NCBI GenBank assembly: GCA_965651255.1
Contig: CBFGRU010000165.1
Span: forward strand, 1 to 7,106
Reading direction: 5' to 3'
DNA length: 7,106 nt
Source: CBFGRU01 sp965651255
Lineage (GTDB): Bacteria; Planctomycetota; Phycisphaerae; Phycisphaerales; SM1A02
The notes under the pieces are model-generated. The model did no database searches, had not been told where the DNA came from, and worked only from the letters and a program-made list of their open reading frames with translations. The position numbers and the translations under genes are program-made. Shown in pieces: positions 5,913 through 7,106 of this stretch; the first letter of the stretch is position 1, and each line of letters begins with the position of its first letter.

Positions 5913-7106
5913 TTACTTTGCTCCGGTCAGCGACTCGATCATCGCCACCAGCGGCAGGAAGAGCGCGAGCACGATCGTGCCGATGATGCCACCAAGAACA
6001 ACGACCAGCAGTGGCTCGAGCAGACGCACCATGGATTGCACGGCAACGTCCACCTCTTCATCGTAGTTGTCAGCAATCTTCAACAACATGACGTCGAGGT
6101 CACCGGTCTCTTCACCGACGTCGATCATGTTCACGACAATCGCATCACAGACCTTCGCTTCGCGCAATGGCCCGGCAAACGTCTCACCCTCACGAATGGA
6201 ATCGTGCACGCGCGTCAACGCCTTCTCGTACACATAGTTGCCGGAGGTATCGCGGGTAATCATGATCGCTTCAAGAATCGGAACACCCGCGGAGATCAAC
6301 GTGCCCAAGGTCCGCGTAAAACGCGCGATCGAGGTCTTCTTGATCAGATTCCCGACGATCGGCATCTTGATGCGAACAATGTCAGTGACCGCTCGCCCAG
6401 GATTCGTGCGCCTGATCAATTTCAGGAAGAAGAACAGTATGAAAGGCGCGGCAAGGATCCAGACGGCTCCAGGCACGGTCTGATCCGGATAGTACTCTCC
6501 TGCCACCCAGAGACTGGCGCCAATGAGCCAGACTGTCAGAGCGGGGAGCTTGACGCCGAACTCTTCGAAGATCGACTGGAACTTCGGGATGACGTAGATC
6601 ATGATGCCCGTGAGGATGAGCACGGCGATCGAGATCACGACGGCGGGATAAATCATGGCACCGATGATGCGACGGCGAAGCCGCTGCGACTTCTCCATGA
6701 ACTCAGCCAACCGCTGGAGGATCACATCCAACACACCGCCGATCTCACCGGCATTGACCATCTTCGTATAGAGACGATCAAAGACGCGCGGATGCTTTGC
6801 CATCGCATCAGAGAGTGTGGTACCACCTTCCACATCTTCCGCAATTGCACCGAGAACGCTCTTGAGTTTGCCGGGCTTTTGCTGCCCCTCGAGAATCTGG
6901 ATCGACCGAAGCAGCGGCAATCCCGCATCCTGCAGGGTCGAGAGCTGACGAGTAAATGTCGTCAATTGCTTTTGGCTGACGCCGCCGATGGCGATTGAGA
7001 ATTCACCCTTCTTCTTTTTCTTCTTGAGTGTTCCAGCTCCTTCGCCGGTCTCAGCATTCGCGCCTTTTACTTTCTGTTCGCGTACCGAGGTCGGGAAGTA
7101 TCCCTG
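5913..7106 (-). CDS. gspF: Type II secretion / type IV pilus inner-membrane platform protein GspF (PilC family), N-terminus cut by window edge
   Basis: GspF is the polytopic inner-membrane platform that couples a GspE-type ATPase to pseudopilus assembly. The frame is open to the right edge and gives 397 visible residues ending in TAA. The visible start (GYFPTSV) resembles the end of the first cytoplasmic region. A charged linker with six lysines follows, then the first T2SSF domain from about residue 51 (FTRQLSTLQDAGLPLLRSI). The second domain starts near residue 263 (FTRTLGTLISAGVPILEAI) and contains the family signature VGEETGDLDVML. Hydrophobic segments lie near residues 148-174, 211-231 and 366-390, the usual three-helix layout. 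A TTG codon at 6965 could be taken as a start, but coding similarity continues upstream, so it is internal. Family members are usually about 400 residues or slightly more, so several dozen N-terminal residues are probably missing. The first pseudopilin gene follows after 41 bases, which supports a T2SS/T4P role. Identification is secure; T2SS versus pilus machine is not settled by this gene alone. Confidence 0.95.
   Translation of the reverse strand, partial: QGYFPTSVREQKVKGANAETGEGAGTLKKKKKKGEFSIAIGGVSQKQLTTFTRQLSTLQDAGLPLLRSIQILEGQQKPGKLKSVLGAIAEDVEGGTTLSDAMAKHPRVFDRLYTKMVNAGEIGGVLDVILQRLAEFMEKSQRLRRRIIGAMIYPAVVISIAVLILTGIMIYVIPKFQSIFEEFGVKLPALTVWLIGASLWVAGEYYPDQTVPGAVWILAAPFILFFFLKLIRRTNPGRAVTDIVRIKMPIVGNLIKKTSIARFTRTLGTLISAGVPILEAIMITRDTSGNYVYEKALTRVHDSIREGETFAGPLREAKVCDAIVVNMIDVGEETGDLDVMLLKIADNYDEEVDVAVQSMVRLLEPLLVVVLGGIIGTIVLALFLPLVAMIESLTGAK

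Noticed and set aside
6963..6965. TTG at 6965 as the start of gspF
   Set aside because: The frame stays open to the right edge and the upstream residues (GYFPTSV, lysine-rich linker) are GspF-like, so the gene begins outside the window.
6036..6998. Long plus-strand open frame of 320 codons opposite gspF
   Set aside because: Its product is rich in His, Asp and Arg without any recognisable motif and lies exactly opposite a well-conserved GspF. It is an antisense shadow of a moderately GC-rich gene.

Overview
The window is one side of a type II secretion / type IV pilus-type operon, read entirely on the minus strand from the right edge to the left edge. I see seven genes and no non-coding stretch longer than 47 bases. 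Both edge genes are cut: the first (inner-membrane platform protein GspF) lacks its N-terminus, and the last (a GspK/PilX-like protein) lacks its C-terminus. Every gene between them encodes a protein with a prepilin leader and one N-terminal hydrophobic helix.

Gene order in the direction of transcription: gspF (7106 to 5913), GspG-like A (5871 to 4912), GspG-like B (4915 to 4214), GspH/FimT-like (4217 to 3372), GspI/PilV-like (3375 to 2308), GspJ/PulJ-like (2304 to 976), GspK/PilX-like (928 to the left edge). This is the classical T2SS order F-G-H-I-J-K, with the G position occupied twice. Three successive junctions are ATGA overlaps (stop and start share bases), the next gap is 3 bases, and the two remaining gaps are 41 and 47 bases. 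The genes are therefore very likely one transcript with translational coupling. No promoter or terminator is visible in the window.

Expected joint role, from knowledge of the family: GspF sits in the inner membrane and works with a GspE ATPase. The G-like proteins build the pseudopilus shaft and H, I, J and K form its tip, after a prepilin peptidase removes the leaders. The ATPase, the peptidase, the secretin (GspD) and GspC/L/M are not in the window.

The organism is probably a planctomycete, perhaps of the Phycisphaerae. This is inference from remembered resemblance: a GspF with a lysine-rich linker before the FTRQLSTLQDAG block, very large pseudopilins with Asp/Asn/Gly-rich bodies, and moderately GC-rich DNA. 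Another PVC-group bacterium cannot be excluded.

The main points of interest are the enlarged pseudopilin bodies, the two G-like paralogues with shared C-terminal motifs, a dockerin/EF-hand-like loop in the H-like protein, alanine instead of glycine at the cleavage site of the I- and J-like proteins, and an E5-less K-like protein with a longer leader. I found no mobile element, CRISPR array, RNA gene or evidently unrelated accessory system.
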